A stretch of DNA of 64,000 bases from Maribacter algarum (ex Lu et al. 2025) (nom. illeg.) (GTDB taxonomy: Bacteria; Bacteroidota; Bacteroidia; Flavobacteriales; Flavobacteriaceae), in NCBI GenBank assembly GCA_947495915.1, contig CANMAW010000003.1, positions 124,001-188,000 on the forward strand. Reading direction: 5' to 3'. Shown here piece by piece: positions 43,362-52,925 of this stretch; position 1 is the first letter of the stretch; the number at the start of each line of letters is the position of its first letter. A model generated the notes under the pieces. The model ran no database searches and was not told the origin of the DNA. It saw nothing but the letters and a program-made list of their open reading frames with translations. The position numbers were made by a program, and so were the translations under genes.

Positions 43362-43958
43362 ATGCAAGATTTTCAGTTTCCTATCGACTTTACTTTTAAT
43401 ATTGGAACGCTTTCTAACGATTTTACCGCTGTAGATGCTCAACAAAAAACCGTTGCCTATGTAAAACAAAAGCTATTTAAATTTAAAGAGGATGTCAGTG
43501 TTTTTGAAAATGAAAATAAAACCAAAGTACTTTATAAAATAAAAGCTGATCGGTGGATCGATTTTTCAGCGTGCTACGCTTTCACCGATGCCGAGGGGAA
43601 AGAGTTGGGAAAAATTGGCCGTAAGGGCTGGGCATCACTTTGGAAGGCTCATTATGAAATCTTTGACAATAAACAACAATTAAAATTTACTATTCGTGAA
43701 GAAAATGCTTGGGTAAAGGTACTTGACGGCTTGGTAGGTCAAATTCCGATAATCAATCTTTTTACAGGAATGTTCTTAAACCCTGCTTACTTAGTAATCA
43801 ACAATAGAAATGAAACAGTAGTTCGTTTATCTAAAGAAAAATCATTGGTTGGCCGTCGTTTTAAAGTAAGTGAGATAAAAAAACTAGATGGCTTAGATGA
43901 TGATATAATAATTTTAGGATTAATGATGATGGTTCTTTTAGAACGAAGAAAAGGCTAA
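43362..43958 (+). CDS. LURP1-related / scramblase-like beta-barrel protein
   Basis: A 198-residue protein resembling the LURP-one-related (tubby-like, phospholipid scramblase fold) family: YVKQKLFKFKEDVSVF, LYKIKADRWIDFSACY, DAEGKELGKIGRKGW strands and a C-terminal helix (IIILGLMMMVLLERRKG). The family binds membranes or lipids; a biochemical role is not established in bacteria. It lies 77 bases after the preceding gene and overlaps the convergent channel gene by 4 bases. Confidence 0.75.
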   Translation: MQDFQFPIDFTFNIGTLSNDFTAVDAQQKTVAYVKQKLFKFKEDVSVFENENKTKVLYKIKADRWIDFSACYAFTDAEGKELGKIGRKGWASLWKAHYEIFDNKQQLKFTIREENAWVKVLDGLVGQIPIINLFTGMFLNPAYLVINNRNETVVRLSKEKSLVGRRFKVSEIKKLDGLDDDIIILGLMMMVLLERRKG

Positions 43959-45034
43959 AGCTCCGTTAAACCATATTCATTTAAAACAAGTTGCCACTCT
44001 TGTGTTTCCATAATTTCTAAAATACGTTGAGATACCATTTGTTCTAATGCGGTATTATGTTTTGCCAATCCGAAGGCATAAAATTGAACATCAAACCGAA
44101 CTGGCAGTAATTGCAACTTTGCCAATGTCGAATCTTCTTGAATTCGATATTTCATTATGGGTTCGTCATACATGAAAGCCTCTATTTCTCCATCTCGCAA
44201 TTGATTCAAACCTGGCACTACGGCTTCAAATAATTGAATATCTTTAAAAAAGTGTTCATTTAAAAAACTGTTAGAACTTGAGTTCTTTATCGTACCAATA
44301 GAACGCTCTTTAAAAGCATGAAAACCATCAGGATTACTATTTAATTGGGTCACCGTTAAACTTGATGCGATACTTGCTGTTAACCCTGAAATAAAAAGTA
44401 GTCCCCCAAACATTAAAACTAAAGCTGCAATTTTACCCATTCTTGTTTTTGGCGTTTTGTCACCATATCCTACCGTTGTTAACGTCACTGCCGACCACCA
44501 CACGCCATCCCAAATACCTCGATATCCTTTACGAAATTGTTGATCTTCTTTACGTTCGAAATACCAACCTATCAAACCAAAAAGAAAAATTATCAGTAAC
44601 AATACCAATAATCCTTTCAAAAAATTTTGATTAAAAAATCCTTTCAAATAAGACAAGAGTTTTTGATAAGAAGATCGCTCAGCAACTGCAATGGTAGAAT
44701 TTGAAGCATAAAACGAATGTGTAAACTCCATCACCTTACTTCTTTTACTCGTAATAGTCAACGGATTTATACTGACATCAACTCCCCCACTTTCTAAAGA
44801 ATCTAACATATCAGAAAATGCCATTGGCACTAATCTATAGTTTAAGTCGAGATCATCTGCTACTTTTTTCCAGAGCCAAACATTGATTCCTGACAAAGAA
44901 GAATCATTTTCAACTATAAAAGGTGGTGCTGAAGTATAACCAACGCTTAAAGTATCTTGCATGGTTTGGTGCTACTGAGAAAAGGCAGTAAAACAACCGA
45001 AAAGTATTAAACCAAGTAGTATTTTATGAAGCAT
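43955..45034 (-). pseudogene. Glutamate-receptor-like K+ channel, signal peptide cut off by an in-frame TAG
   Basis: Residues from the ATG at 44962 give 335 amino acids: half of a ligand-binding domain, a membrane segment, pore loop and the K+ selectivity filter TTVGYGD, another membrane segment, then the second half of the ligand domain. This is the prokaryotic ionotropic glutamate receptor (GluR0) layout. Upstream, in the same frame, an ATG at 45034 encodes a good signal peptide ending TAFSQ; a single TAG at 44972-44974 then stops translation before HQTMQDTL. If this stop is real, the product lacks its signal peptide. Confidence 0.75.
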
Positions 45035-45132
45035 TTCTAGAGAAAAATGAACCTTTTAAATATACAATAAATATGGTCGTTATTATTTAGATATAGTTAT
45101 ATAACTTTAGTTAGAATTTACAAATAGTAATT

Positions 45133-45564
45133 ATGAGCATTCGTATACTTAAGGCCAGTGAAATCAATGATGAAGTACAGATTCGCATTGCTGACCTTTA
45201 CCGACAATTAAATCCAGATAACAAGCAACGTACACTGAAAGAAATTATTACTGTACAAAATAATGTACTTGTTTTGATTTATCAAATCGATCACAAGATT
45301 GTTGGTATTGCGTTACTATCAACGTATAAGGTAATTTCGGGTTACCGTGGAATGGTAGATGATGTAGTTGTAGACATTAACCAGCGCGGTAAAGGAATTG
45401 GAAGAAAACTTATGGTTCGCCTTATTGAAGAGGGTGAAAAAATGAAACTTGATGAAATTCTATTATTTACTGGCCATCATCGAGCACCGGCTAAGGCTTT
45501 ATATGAAAGTTTAGGTTTTAAGTTAAGAGATAGTGGTTTATACAACCTTAAAATGGCAAACTAA
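45133..45564 (+). CDS. GNAT family N-acetyltransferase
   Basis: A 143-residue protein with the GNAT fold: central VVDINQRGKGIGRKLMVRL, the acetyl-CoA pyrophosphate-binding R/Q-x-x-G-x-G/A motif, and a C-terminal ALYESLGFKLRDSGLYNL, typical of the family. It transfers acetyl to an amine; the substrate is unknown. TAACTTTA near 45107 is one base off a -7 element. It is alone on its strand between two leftward genes. Confidence 0.88.
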   Translation: MSIRILKASEINDEVQIRIADLYRQLNPDNKQRTLKEIITVQNNVLVLIYQIDHKIVGIALLSTYKVISGYRGMVDDVVVDINQRGKGIGRKLMVRLIEEGEKMKLDEILLFTGHHRAPAKALYESLGFKLRDSGLYNLKMAN

Positions 45565-45613
45565 AATCTTTCCATATATAAATTTTAAGAATAGACACTA
45601 ATTACCATCCCTT

Positions 45614-46378
45614 TTAACTTGCCTGTTGTTTATTAAACTGTCTTTTTAAATCATCCATTGATTCTTGAAGTTGTTTTAACAAACCAGTTTCCGTTGTGGC
45701 ATCAACACCAAAAGTAATTTTACTACTCACTTCCCATATTTCCTGAATCTGAAAAGGCTTTATTTCATAAGGAGGATAGGTCTCATTTAAAGAAACTAAA
45801 TTAACATTATTAGAATTAGGCTTTCGAATTACCTTTTTGACCAATACAGCATCTTCTAAAACAACCACATACATTTTGTTTGCGCTAACCTGGTCAATAT
45901 GTTCGGTAGCTCTTGCCAATACCCATTCGCCAGGTTTTAAATTAGGAAGCATACTATCACCCTCAACCTGAAACCCTCTATAAGTGGCGTTTCTAAATTC
46001 AGGTAACGGCAAATCAAAGGCAGGTAACTCTTTGTACCAAGAGGTATCTTGAATGTTCTGAGGGTATCCGGCTGCTGCCTTCGCATTTACAAGAACCATA
46101 TTATCGCGCTCTTCTGAATCAACAGTCACCACCTTAGGTATTACACTCGTATTTGAAGTTGCTAAATTTTTACTATCACTTTCTCCAAATAACCATAAAG
46201 GATTAATCTTAAATTGTTTAAATAACTCAACGACTACCTTGCCCGACAGCTTGGTGCGACCTCTTTCAATATCAGCTGTGGTACTTGAAACACCAAGTAA
46301 CTTAGCAAACTCAGCTTGAGTATACCCTAGTTCTCTTCGTATTTCAATAAATCGTTTTAAGGTTATTTCATTTTCCAT
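45614..46378 (-). CDS. LexA-like repressor: HTH plus self-cleaving S24 peptidase
   Basis: A 254-residue regulator from the ATG at 46378. Residues 5-65 form a Cro/XRE-type helix-turn-helix (YTQAEFAKLLGVSSTTADIERG). The C-terminal S24 domain has a probable Ala103-Gly104 cleavage bond (KAAAGYP), nucleophile Ser142 (EGDSMLPNL) and base Lys181 (AVLVKKVI), with LexA-like spacing. It probably represses in undamaged cells and cuts itself on RecA activation. It is divergent from the radical SAM gene, with an operator array between. Codons back to 46405 are in frame but unneeded. Confidence 0.88.
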   Translation of the reverse strand: MENEITLKRFIEIRRELGYTQAEFAKLLGVSSTTADIERGRTKLSGKVVVELFKQFKINPLWLFGESDSKNLATSNTSVIPKVVTVDSEERDNMVLVNAKAAAGYPQNIQDTSWYKELPAFDLPLPEFRNATYRGFQVEGDSMLPNLKPGEWVLARATEHIDQVSANKMYVVVLEDAVLVKKVIRKPNSNNVNLVSLNETYPPYEIKPFQIQEIWEVSSKITFGVDATTETGLLKQLQESMDDLKRQFNKQQAS

Positions 46379-46469
46379 ATGATGTTGAAGTTTAAAAAAG
46401 ACCATTGAGGTATTTTACAATCAAGCTATTACCCATTCAAATACCTTAAAGAGTCCATTAAATCATTCT

Positions 46470-46477
46470 CAAATATA
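46470..46477 (-). promoter_or_regulatory. -7 element of the LexA-like repressor gene
   Basis: CAAATATA on the plus strand reads TATATTTG on the minus strand, an exact TAnnTTTG match 92 bases upstream of the ATG at 46378. The first operator-like site (46486-46496) lies just upstream of it, where a bound repressor would block the -33 region. Confidence 0.6.
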
Positions 46478-46485
46478 CTCAATTA

Positions 46486-46556
46486 GGAATAATTCCAAAA
46501 ATAATTGTGGATTATTTCCATAATATGGATTATTTCCATAATTTTGGAATAATTAC
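46486..46556. promoter_or_regulatory. Array of four operator-like near-palindromes between the repressor and radical SAM genes
   Basis: Site 1 GGAATAATTCC (46486-46496) is a perfect palindrome. Sites 2 and 3 are identical TGGATTATTTCCA (46508-46520 and 46526-46538), spaced exactly 18 bases. Site 4 GGAATAATTAC (46546-46556) differs from site 1 by one base. All share half-sites of the form GGAwT. They lie between divergent -7 elements, and site 4 overlaps the plus-strand element. The simplest reading is that they bind the adjacent LexA-like repressor. Confidence 0.65.
46539..46546 (+). promoter_or_regulatory. -7 element of the radical SAM gene
   Basis: TAATTTTG matches TAnnTTTG exactly, 29 bases before the ATG at 46576. 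It overlaps the fourth operator-like site, so repressor binding would directly block transcription. It also places an in-frame upstream ATG at 46507 outside the transcript. Confidence 0.6.
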
Positions 46557-46575
46557 ACATAAACAAATTATTCGT

Positions 46576-47838
46576 ATGTCTTTTGAAAGAGTAAGAGAAA
46601 AACTTAACATACTTGCTGATGCTGCCAAATACGATGTATCATGTTCAAGTAGCGGAAGCTCTAGAACAAACACATCAAACGGATTAGGAAACAGTACTGG
46701 CATGGGTATATGTCACAGTTATACTGAAGATGGTCGTTGTGTGTCATTGTTAAAAATTTTACTCACCAATCATTGCATTTTTGACTGTGCATATTGTGTA
46801 ACAAGAAAAAGTAATGACATCAAACGTGCTGCATTTAAAATTCAAGAAGTCGTTGATCTTACGATTAACTTTTATAGAAGAAACTATATTGAAGGACTCT
46901 TTTTAAGCTCAGGGATATTTAAAAGTGCTGATTACACCATGGAGCGTTTAATTGCAGTAGCCAAGAAATTACGTTTAGAAGAAAATTTTAATGGTTATAT
47001 ACATCTAAAATCTATTCCAGGAGCGAGTGATGATCTTATGCGTGAAGCCGGGTTATGGGCTGATAGACTTTCTGTAAACATTGAAATTCCGACGATATCG
47101 GGACTAAAACTTCTTGCACCCGACAAGCGTCATGATGATTTCATCAAACCTATGTTAAAAGTGAAGAATGAAATCATTCAATATAAAGCTGAAAAAAAAC
47201 TAATAAAAAGTACCCCTAAATATGCTCCAGCGGGTCAAAGCACACAAATGATCATTGGAGCCACTGGTGAATCTGATAAAGACATCATGTATTCAGCAAC
47301 CTACTATTATAAAAACTATAATATGAAACGCGTATACTATTCTGGATATGTGCCAGTAGCTGAAGATGCGCGATTACCGTCACTTGGCACTCAAGTACCA
47401 ATGTTACGTGAAAACCGCTTATATCAGACAGATTGGCTGTTACGGTTTTATGGTTTTTCAGTAGGTGAAATTTTGACTGAAAAACAACCAAATTTAGATA
47501 TAACAGTCGACCCCAAATTAAGTTGGGCATTGCGAAACTATCATCAGTTTCCTGTCAATATTAATACCGCTGATAGAAGAACCTTAGCTAGAGTGCCTGG
47601 TATTGGCATGCGTTCGGTTTCAAAAATTATAAATGCACGCCGCTTTCGAAAACTTAACTGGGAGCATTTAAAAAAAATAGGAATAGCACTAAACCGAGCT
47701 AAGTACTTTGTCATCTGTGAATCAAAAGAATGGTTACGTGATGACCTAGAACCAGAACTAATTAAAAATTTAATTATAAAAAATAGTCAAAGCAAATTTA
47801 GAGGAAACTATAGCAGTCAACTATCGTTATTTAACTAA
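46576..47838 (+). CDS. Radical SAM protein, putative DNA repair/modification, with HhH domain
   Basis: From the ATG at 46576 a 420-residue protein with the radical SAM cluster Cys67-x3-Cys71-x2-Cys74 (NHCIFDCAYC). After the barrel it ends in a helix-hairpin-helix DNA-binding motif (INTADRRTLARVPGIGMRSV). This matches the radical SAM family known beside UDG-linked/DUF4130 proteins and thought to repair or modify DNA. The chemistry is not known. Its partner DUF4130 gene is downstream, and its promoter overlaps LexA-like operators. Confidence 0.85.
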   Translation: MSFERVREKLNILADAAKYDVSCSSSGSSRTNTSNGLGNSTGMGICHSYTEDGRCVSLLKILLTNHCIFDCAYCVTRKSNDIKRAAFKIQEVVDLTINFYRRNYIEGLFLSSGIFKSADYTMERLIAVAKKLRLEENFNGYIHLKSIPGASDDLMREAGLWADRLSVNIEIPTISGLKLLAPDKRHDDFIKPMLKVKNEIIQYKAEKKLIKSTPKYAPAGQSTQMIIGATGESDKDIMYSATYYYKNYNMKRVYYSGYVPVAEDARLPSLGTQVPMLRENRLYQTDWLLRFYGFSVGEILTEKQPNLDITVDPKLSWALRNYHQFPVNINTADRRTLARVPGIGMRSVSKIINARRFRKLNWEHLKKIGIALNRAKYFVICESKEWLRDDLEPELIKNLIIKNSQSKFRGNYSSQLSLFN

Positions 47839-47851
47839 TACCAACACTACT

Positions 47852-48001
47852 ATGAATAATCACATGAAATTAAAATCAGAACAAAACTCTCTTTACTCTT
47901 TTAGTCGCACTGCGATTTTGAATTTAGGCTATCGCTACTTGGTTTGGAAGATAGATACTAAGAAAAAATGGAAATATTCATTATTACGAGCGACACAATA
48001 A
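47852..48001 (+). CDS. Possible 49-residue protein between the radical SAM and DUF4130 genes
   Basis: A short frame opens 13 bases after the radical SAM stop and runs 49 codons (MNNHMKLKSEQNSLYSFSRT..., basic, no signal peptide). It could be a small protein of the same operon, or a chance frame in a 291-base gap. No family similarity is seen, and the ribosome-binding site is weak. Confidence 0.3.
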   Translation: MNNHMKLKSEQNSLYSFSRTAILNLGYRYLVWKIDTKKKWKYSLLRATQ

Positions 48002-48129
48002 AAAAAGGAACAACTAGTCGTGTAAACAGCTTAAGCTTAAAATGAAAGTCGCCTTTTAAATATTTAAAAATTAATGTCAAAAAAACATTAATCCTATAAA
48101 AAAGAACTAGTCCTTTAACAAGCAAACTT

Positions 48130-48906
48130 ATGAAAGAAGCAACAATTTTGATTTATGACGGAAGTTTTAATGGGTTTTTGACTTCGATATTTAAAGCATT
48201 TGATGAGCAAATATGTATCGCAGATATTCAGAAAAACAAGGTGGCACAAAGAGGTCTATTTTCTCAAAACGAAACCGTATTCACTAATGTGAGTCAGGCT
48301 AAAAGAGTATGGAATGGTATTCAAAAGAAAAGTAATACCGCTATTAAAAATGTTTATTTCGCTTTTCTTAGTGAGCACAGCGGTATTGAAATGAACTTAT
48401 ATTATTATATCAGAAAACTGTTTGCAACCAACCAAAAAGTTTATACTGACTATACCGATGAAACCATGTTGAAGATAACACAACTGGCAAAATCTGTTGG
48501 GCGTGAAAAACATAGAATGGAAGCCTTCGTAAGGTTTCAAAAAACCAAAGATGATATTTACTTTGCTAATATAGAGCCAGACTTTGATGTACTTCCGTTA
48601 ATTTCCAAACATTTTAGATCTCGCTATGCAGATCAGCAATGGTTAATATATGATGTAAAGCGTAAGTACGGTATTTTCTATGATCTAAATTCAGTACAAA
48701 TTATTTCATTAGATCTCAGCGAAATCCATACCAACAAATTACAGAGAAATGATATTTTCACTAGCGATGAATATGAATATCAAAACATGTGGAATAATTA
48801 CTTTAAAAATACCAATATTAAATCGCGCATTAACCGAAAACTTCACACCCAACATGTACCAAAAAGATATTGGAAATATTTAAGTGAAAAAAAAGAAGCT
48901 GTCTAA
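48130..48906 (+). CDS. DUF4130 (TIGR03915-like) DNA metabolism protein
   Basis: A 258-residue protein resembling the DUF4130 family: IYDGSFNGFLTSIFKAF at the start, VGREKHRMEAFVRFQKTKDD in the middle, and PDFDVLPLISKHFRSRYADQQWLIYD. In other bacteria this domain occurs beside, or fused with, a uracil-DNA-glycosylase-like domain and next to the radical SAM partner seen here. The gene follows 291 bases after its partner, and the pair probably shares the damage-controlled promoter. Enzymatic role unknown. Confidence 0.85.
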   Translation: MKEATILIYDGSFNGFLTSIFKAFDEQICIADIQKNKVAQRGLFSQNETVFTNVSQAKRVWNGIQKKSNTAIKNVYFAFLSEHSGIEMNLYYYIRKLFATNQKVYTDYTDETMLKITQLAKSVGREKHRMEAFVRFQKTKDDIYFANIEPDFDVLPLISKHFRSRYADQQWLIYDVKRKYGIFYDLNSVQIISLDLSEIHTNKLQRNDIFTSDEYEYQNMWNNYFKNTNIKSRINRKLHTQHVPKRYWKYLSEKKEAV

Positions 48907-48959
48907 ATTGTAACTTTTTGTTAGACCTTGACACCTATGAAAAAACAAAACCATATAAA

Positions 48960-49820
48960 ATGAAAAAAACACTATCTATTCTAGTTTTAAGTATATTAAG
49001 CTTCTCGTTTTCATGGAGCCAAGACCTTGAAAATTCTCTTCTGTGGGAGATTTCTGGAAATGGCTTAGAACATTCTTCATACATTTTTGGCACTATTCAC
49101 ATGACCTGCGACGCAAGTCTAGATGATAAAGTCAAAGTAGCACTTGATCACACAAGCTTGCTCGTTCTTGAATTAGATATGGATGATCCGAACATGAATG
49201 CCTCCATGATGCAAAATATGGCCATGAAGGATAATCAAAATATGCAGTCGCTACTTACTGACGAAGAATATGCCGAACTTGATGCCTTTGTTAAATCAAA
49301 ATTTGGCGCGCCTTTAGATGCTTTTCAAACTTTCAAACCTTTCTTTTTATCTGCAATGGTAGCTACTAAATTTCTTGATTGCCCAGTACAGTCGTTTGAA
49401 GCTGAGTTAATGAAAGTGACCAAAGAACAAAATGAAGAAGTACTTGGCTTAGAAAGCGTTGAAGATCAGTTAAGTATTTTTGATGAAATTCCCTATCAAG
49501 TTCAAATTGATGACTTAATGGAGTCAATATCTGATGATTTGGCTAAAGACAAGGTTAAATTTCTGAAAATTACTGAGTATTATAACACAAGTAACCTGGC
49601 AGGAATTAAACAATTAACTGATGAAGATGATACCCAGACTATGAGCAAGTATAAAAATTTATTGCTAACGAATCGAAATAAAAACTGGATTAGCAAAATA
49701 GAGAACTATGCTAAAGAGCAACCTACTTTTTTCGGGGTTGGCGCAGCGCACTTGATTGGTAATGAAGGTGTTATTCAATTATTACGAAAGCAAGGTTTTA
49801 AGGTTACACCAGTAAAATAG
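48960..49820 (+). CDS. TraB/GumN family secreted protein
   Basis: From the ATG at 48960 a 286-residue protein: signal peptide (KKTLSILVLSILSFSFSWSQ), then YIFGTIHMTCD, the first TraB/GumN metal-site motif, LVLELDMDD, and a C-terminal FFGVGAAHLIGNEGVI that gives the second His motif. Related proteins (Tiki-like) are metal-dependent proteases. It probably acts in the periplasm; substrates are unknown. An in-frame start at 48918 lies before the signal peptide and is rejected. Confidence 0.88.
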   Translation: MKKTLSILVLSILSFSFSWSQDLENSLLWEISGNGLEHSSYIFGTIHMTCDASLDDKVKVALDHTSLLVLELDMDDPNMNASMMQNMAMKDNQNMQSLLTDEEYAELDAFVKSKFGAPLDAFQTFKPFFLSAMVATKFLDCPVQSFEAELMKVTKEQNEEVLGLESVEDQLSIFDEIPYQVQIDDLMESISDDLAKDKVKFLKITEYYNTSNLAGIKQLTDEDDTQTMSKYKNLLLTNRNKNWISKIENYAKEQPTFFGVGAAHLIGNEGVIQLLRKQGFKVTPVK

Positions 49821-49842
49821 ATTTTAATTAACAATTCTTATA

Positions 49843-49880
49843 GCGTACTCAGATGTCAATTTGAGTACGCTTTTCTTTTC
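49843..49880 (+). terminator. Rho-independent terminator after the TraB gene
   Basis: A perfect 9-base stem GCGTACTCA (49843-49851) with TGAGTACGC (49862-49870), a 10-base loop and the T-rich tail TTTTCTTTTC. It begins 22 bases after the stop codon. Confidence 0.8.
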
Positions 49881-50003
49881 TAAAATATTTGTATAACTCA
49901 AAATTAAAAGATGATTTTCACATAAGATTATACCTTTTCAACCGCTAAACTGTAAATAACAAAAAGGAATTTATAGGGCTTCTCTTTTTAGAAGCCAAAA
50001 TTG

Positions 50004-50011
50004 TACTTTTG
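50004..50011 (+). promoter_or_regulatory. Bacteroidota -7 element for uvrA, with upstream hairpin
   Basis: TACTTTTG matches TAnnTTTG exactly, 19 bases before the ATG at 50031. Just upstream (49977-49996) a perfect 7-base stem GGCTTCT/AGAAGCC encloses CTTTTT and covers the -33 region. No copy of the GGAwT operator is seen here, so LexA-like control of uvrA is not supported. Confidence 0.55.
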
Positions 50012-50030
50012 CAATCTTGCTATAGAAAAA

Positions 50031-52862
50031 ATGATTAGTTACGAAGAAAATATTGAGGTTAAAGGAGCTCGAGTTCATAACCTAAAAAACATTGACGTGA
50101 CCATACCTCGTGAGAAACTGGTGGTCATTACTGGTTTATCGGGCAGTGGTAAATCATCACTGGCATTTGACACCATATATGCGGAGGGGCAACGAAGGTA
50201 TATCGAAACATTTTCTGCCTATGCCCGACAGTTTTTAGGAGGATTAGAAAGACCTGATGTTGATAAAATTGATGGCCTATCACCAGTAATCGCAATTGAA
50301 CAAAAAACCACCTCAAAATCTCCCCGAAGTACGGTTGGCACCATCACTGAAATATATGATTTTTTACGATTACTGTTTGCTAGAGCTGGTGATGCCTATA
50401 GTTATAACACCGGTGAAAAAATGGTCAGTTATAGCGACGATCAGATTAAGCAACTTATAAAAAAAGACTTTTTAAACAAAAAGGTTAATATCCTCTCCCC
50501 CATTATAAAATCTAGAAAAGGTCATTACCGTGAGCTTTTCGAACAAATTGGGAAACAAGGATTTGTAAAAGTACGGGTTGATGGTGAAATTTTAGATATT
50601 ACTAAGGGCATGAAAGTTGATCGTTACAAAACTCATGATATTGAGATTGTAATTGATCGTCTGAAAATAAATGAAACCGAAGATAATGATAAAAGACTTT
50701 CTGAATCAATAAACACCGCCATGTACAGTGGCGATGATGTTTTGATGGTTTTAGAAGAAGGAGTTTCCGATGCGCGTTATTTTAGTCGTAATCTTATGTG
50801 CCCGTCAACTGGAATTTCATATCCGAACCCTGAACCTAATACATTTTCTTTCAATTCCCCAAAAGGAATGTGTCCGCACTGTAATGGCTTGGGTCATGTA
50901 TTTGAAGTCAATGAGCAAAAAATTTTTCCAGATAAAAAGCTCTCCATAAAATCTGGAGGCATTGCTCCTTTAGGAGAATACAAAAAATCATGGGCCTTCA
51001 AACAAATAGAAACTATCGCACAACGCTATGGTTTTGAAATCACAGATGCGATTTCAAAAATTCCTAAAGAAGCTATTGATGTACTTTTAAATGGTGGAGT
51101 AGAAAATTTTGAGGTTGATTCTAAAACCTTAGGCGTCAAACGCACTTATAAAATTGATTACGAAGGCATTTCTAATTTTATAAAAAACCAGTTTGATGAA
51201 GCAGCTTCTACCTCTATTAAAAGATGGGCAAAAGAATATATGGATCAAATTACGTGTCCGACATGTGATGGTTCTCGATTGCGAAAAGAGTCGTTAAACT
51301 TCAAGATTAATGAGTGTAACATTGCTGAGCTAGCTCATTTAGATATTGCTGAACTGGCTGGTTTTTTCGCAAAACTAGAAAATAGTCTAGAAGGAAATCA
51401 ATTAAAGATCGCAGAAGAAATCATTAAAGAAATTAAAACCAGAATTCAGTTTTTGCTTGACGTTGGCTTAGACTATTTGTCGCTTAATCGTAGTTCAAAA
51501 TCACTTTCTGGTGGAGAAGCCCAGCGAATTCGATTAGCCACACAAATTGGCTCACAGTTAGTTGGTGTACTATATATTTTAGATGAACCAAGTATTGGGC
51601 TTCATCAACGAGATAATGATCGCTTGATCAAATCTTTAGAATCGCTTCGAGATATTGGAAATTCTGTTATCGTAGTTGAACATGATCGTGATATGATCGA
51701 ACGAGCAGATCACGTTATTGATATCGGACCAAAAGCGGGACGACATGGTGGAGAAATAATTTCTCAAGGGCTTCCAAAAGATTTGGTAAAAGAAAACACC
51801 CTTACCGCTGATTACATCACTGGTAAAAAGGAAATTTCGGTTCCGCTTAAACGAAGAAAAGGTAATGGTAAAAAAATTACATTATCTGGGTGTACAGGTA
51901 ACAATCTTAAAAACGTAACCATTGAGCTCCCTTTGGGCAAAATGATTGGTGTTACAGGTGTTTCGGGTAGTGGCAAATCCACATTAATTAATGAAACCCT
52001 ATACCCCATCATGAATGCTTACTACTTCAATGGGGTTAAAAAACCGATGCCCTATAAAAAAATCAAGGGCCTTGAGCATATTGATAAAGTTATAGATATT
52101 AATCAGAGTCCTATAGGGCGAACACCTCGATCTAACCCCGCAACTTACACCGGTGTGTTTAGTGAAATCCGTTCGTTGTTTACTAAAACTCCTGAAGCTG
52201 CTATTCGTGGTTACAAACCCGGAAGGTTCAGTTTTAATGTTAAAGGAGGACGTTGTGAAACCTGCCAAGGTGGTGGCTTACGCGTGATAGAAATGAACTT
52301 TTTACCAGATGTTTATGTAGAATGTGAAACATGTAATGGTAAACGTTTTAATCGCGAAACACTTGAAATAAGGTACAAAGGCAAGTCAATTGCCGATGTT
52401 TTAGAAATGACTATTAATGAAGCTGTTGATTTTTTTGAACTTATTCCTAAAATTCATCGTAAGTTAAAAACCATACAAGATGTCGGTCTAGGTTATATTT
52501 CGTTAGGGCAACAATCGACTACTCTTTCTGGTGGAGAAGCTCAACGTATTAAACTTGCAACCGAATTATCAAAACGTGATACTGGTAATACCTTTTATAT
52601 TTTAGATGAACCTACCACTGGCCTACATTTTGAAGATATTAGGGTACTAATGGAAGTTTTGAACCGTTTGGTAGACAAAGGAAATACCATATTAGTAATT
52701 GAACACAATATGGATGTAATTAAAATGGCTGATTATCTAATTGATATTGGTTACGAAGGTGGTCGCGGTGGCGGCATGGTTGTTGCTAAAGGCACGCCAG
52801 AAGAAGTGAGTAAAGACAAGAAAAGCTATACTGCAAAATTTTTGATTAAAGAATTGGTTTAG
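50031..52862 (+). CDS. uvrA: Excinuclease ABC subunit A
   Basis: A 943-residue protein from the ATG at 50031. It has two ABC-type ATPase halves (Walker A GLSGSGKS and GVSGSGKS; signature LSGGEAQRI in each), zinc-binding motifs [19 protein letters not shown] and CETCQGGGL...CETCNGKRF, and the UvrB-contacting insert. It recognises bulky DNA lesions and loads UvrB in nucleotide excision repair. A TTG frame opening at 50001 lies in the promoter and is rejected. It lies 2 kb from the radical SAM/LexA-like module. Confidence 0.95.
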   Translation: MISYEENIEVKGARVHNLKNIDVTIPREKLVVITGLSGSGKSSLAFDTIYAEGQRRYIETFSAYARQFLGGLERPDVDKIDGLSPVIAIEQKTTSKSPRSTVGTITEIYDFLRLLFARAGDAYSYNTGEKMVSYSDDQIKQLIKKDFLNKKVNILSPIIKSRKGHYRELFEQIGKQGFVKVRVDGEILDITKGMKVDRYKTHDIEIVIDRLKINETEDNDKRLSESINTAMYSGDDVLMVLEEGVSDARYFSRNLMCPSTGISYPNPEPNTFSFNSPKGMCPHCNGLGHVFEVNEQKIFPDKKLSIKSGGIAPLGEYKKSWAFKQIETIAQRYGFEITDAISKIPKEAIDVLLNGGVENFEVDSKTLGVKRTYKIDYEGISNFIKNQFDEAASTSIKRWAKEYMDQITCPTCDGSRLRKESLNFKINECNIAELAHLDIAELAGFFAKLENSLEGNQLKIAEEIIKEIKTRIQFLLDVGLDYLSLNRSSKSLSGGEAQRIRLATQIGSQLVGVLYILDEPSIGLHQRDNDRLIKSLESLRDIGNSVIVVEHDRDMIERADHVIDIGPKAGRHGGEIISQGLPKDLVKENTLTADYITGKKEISVPLKRRKGNGKKITLSGCTGNNLKNVTIELPLGKMIGVTGVSGSGKSTLINETLYPIMNAYYFNGVKKPMPYKKIKGLEHIDKVIDINQSPIGRTPRSNPATYTGVFSEIRSLFTKTPEAAIRGYKPGRFSFNVKGGRCETCQGGGLRVIEMNFLPDVYVECETCNGKRFNRETLEIRYKGKSIADVLEMTINEAVDFFELIPKIHRKLKTIQDVGLGYISLGQQSTTLSGGEAQRIKLATELSKRDTGNTFYILDEPTTGLHFEDIRVLMEVLNRLVDKGNTILVIEHNMDVIKMADYLIDIGYEGGRGGGMVVAKGTPEEVSKDKKSYTAKFLIKELV

Positions 52863-52925
52863 TTTAAATATAAAAATAGCTTGTTGTTATGGCGAGTTTT
52901 CATTTAGTGTATTGAATAAAATTTT

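Noticed and set aside
46507-46575. An N-terminal extension of the radical SAM protein with the repeated peptide MDYFHN
   Set aside because: It is encoded by tandem operator-like DNA and lies upstream of the likely transcription start at about 46552; similarity to the family starts at 46576.
50001-50030. A TTG start giving a longer UvrA
   Set aside because: It overlaps the -7 element, and the known UvrA N-terminus begins just after 50031.
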